DNA of 64,000 nt from Actinacidiphila yanglinensis (lineage in GTDB: Bacteria; Actinomycetota; Actinomycetes; Streptomycetales; Streptomycetaceae): assembly GCF_900107965.1 (NCBI RefSeq), contig NZ_FNVU01000003.1:62001-126000 (forward strand), given 5' to 3'. Shown piece by piece: positions 61,938-64,000 of this stretch (position 1 is its first letter; the number at the start of each line of letters is the position of its first letter). Both the position numbers and the translations under genes were made by a program. Under the pieces are notes generated by a model. The model was given only the letters and a program-made list of their open reading frames with translations, made no database searches and had not been told where the DNA came from.

Positions 61938-61976
61938 GGGTGGGAGCCGGCCACCACCGGTGGCCGGCTCCCACCC
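61938..61976 (+). terminator. Long perfect hairpin after GH3
   Basis: GGGTGGGAGCCGGCCACC (61938-61955) pairs over 18 bp with 61959-61976 around an ACC loop, 7 nt after the GH3 stop. No T-tract; likely a terminator or processing/attenuation site before GH2. Confidence 0.7.
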
Positions 61977-62092
61977 GCGCCCCTCCTCCCGGGCCCGCCC
62001 GGCCCCCCGCGTGCATCCGCTCCCCGGGCCGGCCCGTTCTCCCCGCATGCCCACACACCCGCGCACGCCCATGGACCCCCATGGAAGGAACC

Positions 62093-64000
62093 ATGACCAA
62101 CCAGCACGAGAAGCCCGGTTCAGCCCTGGTGCCGACCCGCCGCCAGATGCTCACCCTCGGTGCCGCGACCGCCGCCGCCCTCGGCCTGCAGCGGCTCGGC
62201 GCCGCCCAGGCGGCCGCGCCCGGCGACGGCCGGTTCGCCGCGCCCGCCACCGGCGGCGCCCAGGTGCTCCAGTCGCTCAACGGCACCTGGGACTTCCTGC
62301 CCGCCGCGGCCGGCGCCGCCTACCCGCCGCCGGACTCCGGCTGGGCCGGCATCCCGGTGCCGGCCGAATGGAACATGAACACCGGGCCGTTCGCCACCTC
62401 CTGGAACGCGTACGACCTGTTCGGGACACCCGCGGACTGGAACGACGTGGACACCGCCTGGTACCGGCGGACCGTCGCGGTGCCGGCCAAGGCGAAGGGG
62501 CAGCGGATCGTGCTGCGCTTCGAGGCGGTCAACTTCGAGGCCACCGTGTGGTTCAACGGCGTCCAGGTCGCCCACCACCTCGACGGCCTGCTGCCCTTCG
62601 AGGCCGACGTCACGGACCACGTCGCCTTCGGCGGCACCAACACCGTGCACCTGCTGGTGCGTTCGCCCGGCGCGGCCGCCCACCAGTCCGACGGGTTCCA
62701 CCACCCCGCGGGCTCCTGGTGGGGCCAGGAGGCGGCCGGGATCTGGCAGGACGTGTGGCTGCTGGCCCGCAACCCGGTCTCCACCGCCGACACCGCGATC
62801 GTCACCTCCGTCACCGACGGGAAGCTCACCGCCACCACCGAACTGCGCAACGACGGCGCGGCCGACACCACCGTCCGGGTCGACCACACGGTGTGGGACG
62901 GCGCCCGCCAGGTCCTGCGGCTCAGCCGCCAGGTGACCGTCCCGGCCGGCGGCACCACCACCGTCGAGGAGAGCACGGCCTGGAGCAAGCCGCGGCTGTG
63001 GTCCCCGGCCGACCCGCACCTGTACGAGCTGCGGGTCGACGTCCGCGGCTCCGCGAACGGCCCGGTGCTCGACTCCACCACGCACCGCTTCGGCTTCCGC
63101 GAGGTCACCGTCGACGGCCCGGCGCTGCTGCTCAACGGCGAACCGCAGCTGCTGCGCGGCGACTCCTGGCACTACATGGGCTCCGTCCAGAACAGCCGTG
63201 CCTACGCCGAGATGTGGATGGGCATGGCCAAGGACGCCGGCGTCAACTACATGCGGCTGCACGCCATGCCGTACCCGCCGGTCTACTACGACGTCGCCGA
63301 CGAACTCGGCATGATGATCGTCGGCGAGTCCGGCATCTACGGCTCCTCCGGCAACTACGCCATGAACGCCGACGACTTCTGGGCCAACTGCGCGACCCAC
63401 CTGAAGGACCGCGTGGTCCGCGACCGCAACCACCCCTCGATCATCGCCTGGAGTGCGGAGAACGAGATGCTGGCCGCCTTCGGCCAGAGCTGGGTGCCGC
63501 AGGTCGCCGCGCTCAAGCCGCCGGTGCTCGCCGAGGACACCAGCCGCCCGGTCTACTTCGAGGGAGACGGCGACCCGCAGAGTGCGGGCGACCTGCGCAG
63601 CACCCACTACCCGCTGGAGATCACCACCGGCAACACCGCGATCCCCGAGAGCGCCCGTGCGCTGGCCCCCGGCCAGTCCCGCGGCGACGAGTGGGACCGC
63701 AAGAAGCCGTTCCTGATCAGCGAGTTCAGCTCGATGTACTACGCCAACCCGTCCGACGTCAGCGCGATCGGCGGCCCGGCGGCGTACGCCGACCTGGACG
63801 GCCTGTGGTCCGCGCACGCGCTCACCCTGCGTGCCCAGATCGAGGGCTTCCGGTACGCCGGGATCACCGCGATCTCCCCCTGGAACACGGTCTGGTACGG
63901 CATGCGCCCGCTGCCCTTCGACGGCACGTCGGTGCCGGCGGCGGACCCGAGCGGGTCCGGGCCGCGGCTGAAGCGGGTCGGGCCGTTCGCGGCCACCCTC
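62093..64000 (+). CDS. Tat-exported glycoside hydrolase family 2 enzyme, 3'-truncated by window edge
   Basis: 636 codons are visible and the frame is still open at the window end. The N-terminus VPTRRQMLTLGAATAAALGL is a twin-arginine signal. The GH2 sugar-binding domain (~50-210) starts SLNGTWDFLPA and includes WYRRTVAVP, LRFEAVNFEATVWFNG; the Ig-like domain (~215-335) follows; the catalytic barrel begins near 340 with LLRGDSWHYMGS and GVNYMRLHAMPYPPVYYDVADELGMM. Acid/base Glu458 lies in WSAENEM and the nucleophile Glu544 in LISEFSS. GH2 covers beta-galactosidase, beta-mannosidase and beta-glucuronidase; the locus favours beta-mannosidase, but this is inference. GGAAGGA precedes ATG 62093. 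Confidence 0.9.
   Translation, partial: MTNQHEKPGSALVPTRRQMLTLGAATAAALGLQRLGAAQAAAPGDGRFAAPATGGAQVLQSLNGTWDFLPAAAGAAYPPPDSGWAGIPVPAEWNMNTGPFATSWNAYDLFGTPADWNDVDTAWYRRTVAVPAKAKGQRIVLRFEAVNFEATVWFNGVQVAHHLDGLLPFEADVTDHVAFGGTNTVHLLVRSPGAAAHQSDGFHHPAGSWWGQEAAGIWQDVWLLARNPVSTADTAIVTSVTDGKLTATTELRNDGAADTTVRVDHTVWDGARQVLRLSRQVTVPAGGTTTVEESTAWSKPRLWSPADPHLYELRVDVRGSANGPVLDSTTHRFGFREVTVDGPALLLNGEPQLLRGDSWHYMGSVQNSRAYAEMWMGMAKDAGVNYMRLHAMPYPPVYYDVADELGMMIVGESGIYGSSGNYAMNADDFWANCATHLKDRVVRDRNHPSIIAWSAENEMLAAFGQSWVPQVAALKPPVLAEDTSRPVYFEGDGDPQSAGDLRSTHYPLEITTGNTAIPESARALAPGQSRGDEWDRKKPFLISEFSSMYYANPSDVSAIGGPAAYADLDGLWSAHALTLRAQIEGFRYAGITAISPWNTVWYGMRPLPFDGTSVPAADPSGSGPRLKRVGPFAATL

Noticed and set aside
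58031..62107. Minus-strand open frame of ~1350 codons opposite GH3
   Set aside because: Same antisense artefact; low-complexity Val/Gly/Arg translation, no motif, no Shine-Dalgarno.
1..64000. tRNA, rRNA or CRISPR array
   Set aside because: No cloverleaf-like sequences with GTTCRANYC arms, no rRNA-like blocks and no regularly spaced direct repeats were found on either strand by reading; a tRNAscan or CRISPR finder run was not possible.

Overview
The window is 64 kb of very GC-rich DNA with dense, mostly short-spaced genes, GTG/ATG starts and strong third-position GC bias. It is almost certainly a streptomycete (family Streptomycetaceae) chromosome. Supporting signs are a HrdB-type principal sigma factor with an Ala/Lys-rich N-terminus, a WhiH-type sporulation regulator directly upstream of it, a DasR-type operator in front of ptsH, N-terminal-GNAT PatA, and many leaderless starts placed 6-9 nt after a TANNNT -10 box.

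Region 1 (1-28.3 kb) is core chromosome: nrdJ (5' end outside the window), an MBL-fold hydrolase, a YdbC-like protein, a histidine phosphatase, an ADP-ribosylglycohydrolase, rnhB, two lineage-specific proteins, a RecQ helicase with a phosphoribosyltransferase-like tail, a DUF4192 protein, a NrtR-type NUDIX regulator, an ABC ATPase-permease fusion, whiH, hrdB, a secreted trypsin-like protease, a DUF7455 zinc protein, topoisomerase IV parE, a DUF1453/histidine kinase/response regulator operon, a DUF485 plus acetate-type symporter pair, and a sucrase/ferredoxin-like protein. About 0.9 kb after parE is gene-poor and holds the remains of an SH3-like coding sequence.

Region 2 (28.4-42.4 kb) is also core: topoisomerase IV parC divergent from a catalytic/non-catalytic M16 peptidase pair, a secreted LytM/M23 protein with an altered zinc motif, a FadR-type regulator, ptsH with a dre operator, the PatA acetyltransferase, DUF5998, a nucleotide pyrophosphatase-like enzyme and thymidine kinase.

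Region 3 (42.7-64 kb) is an accessory glycan-utilisation locus, probably for alpha-mannose-containing glycans. On the minus strand, one translationally coupled operon encodes an ABC sugar transporter (binding protein and two permeases, no ATPase), an NAD-dependent sugar dehydrogenase/epimerase and a Tat-exported GH99 endo-alpha-mannosidase. On the plus strand lie an IclR regulator, an operon of mannonate-dehydratase-like enzyme + ThuA + Gfo/Idh, then GH38 alpha-mannosidase, an unusual regulator, a secreted GH3 and a Tat-exported GH2 (cut by the window end). A palindrome-based TGTCAG motif recurs before the manD-like, GH38 and GH3 genes and may define a local regulon.

The most unusual item is the regulator at 55759-58065: a ROK-family repressor whose N-terminal ~310 residues look like a catalytically dead IS630-type transposase, joined by an Asn-Pro-Ala-rich linker. 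No rRNA, tRNA, CRISPR array or intact insertion sequence was seen.
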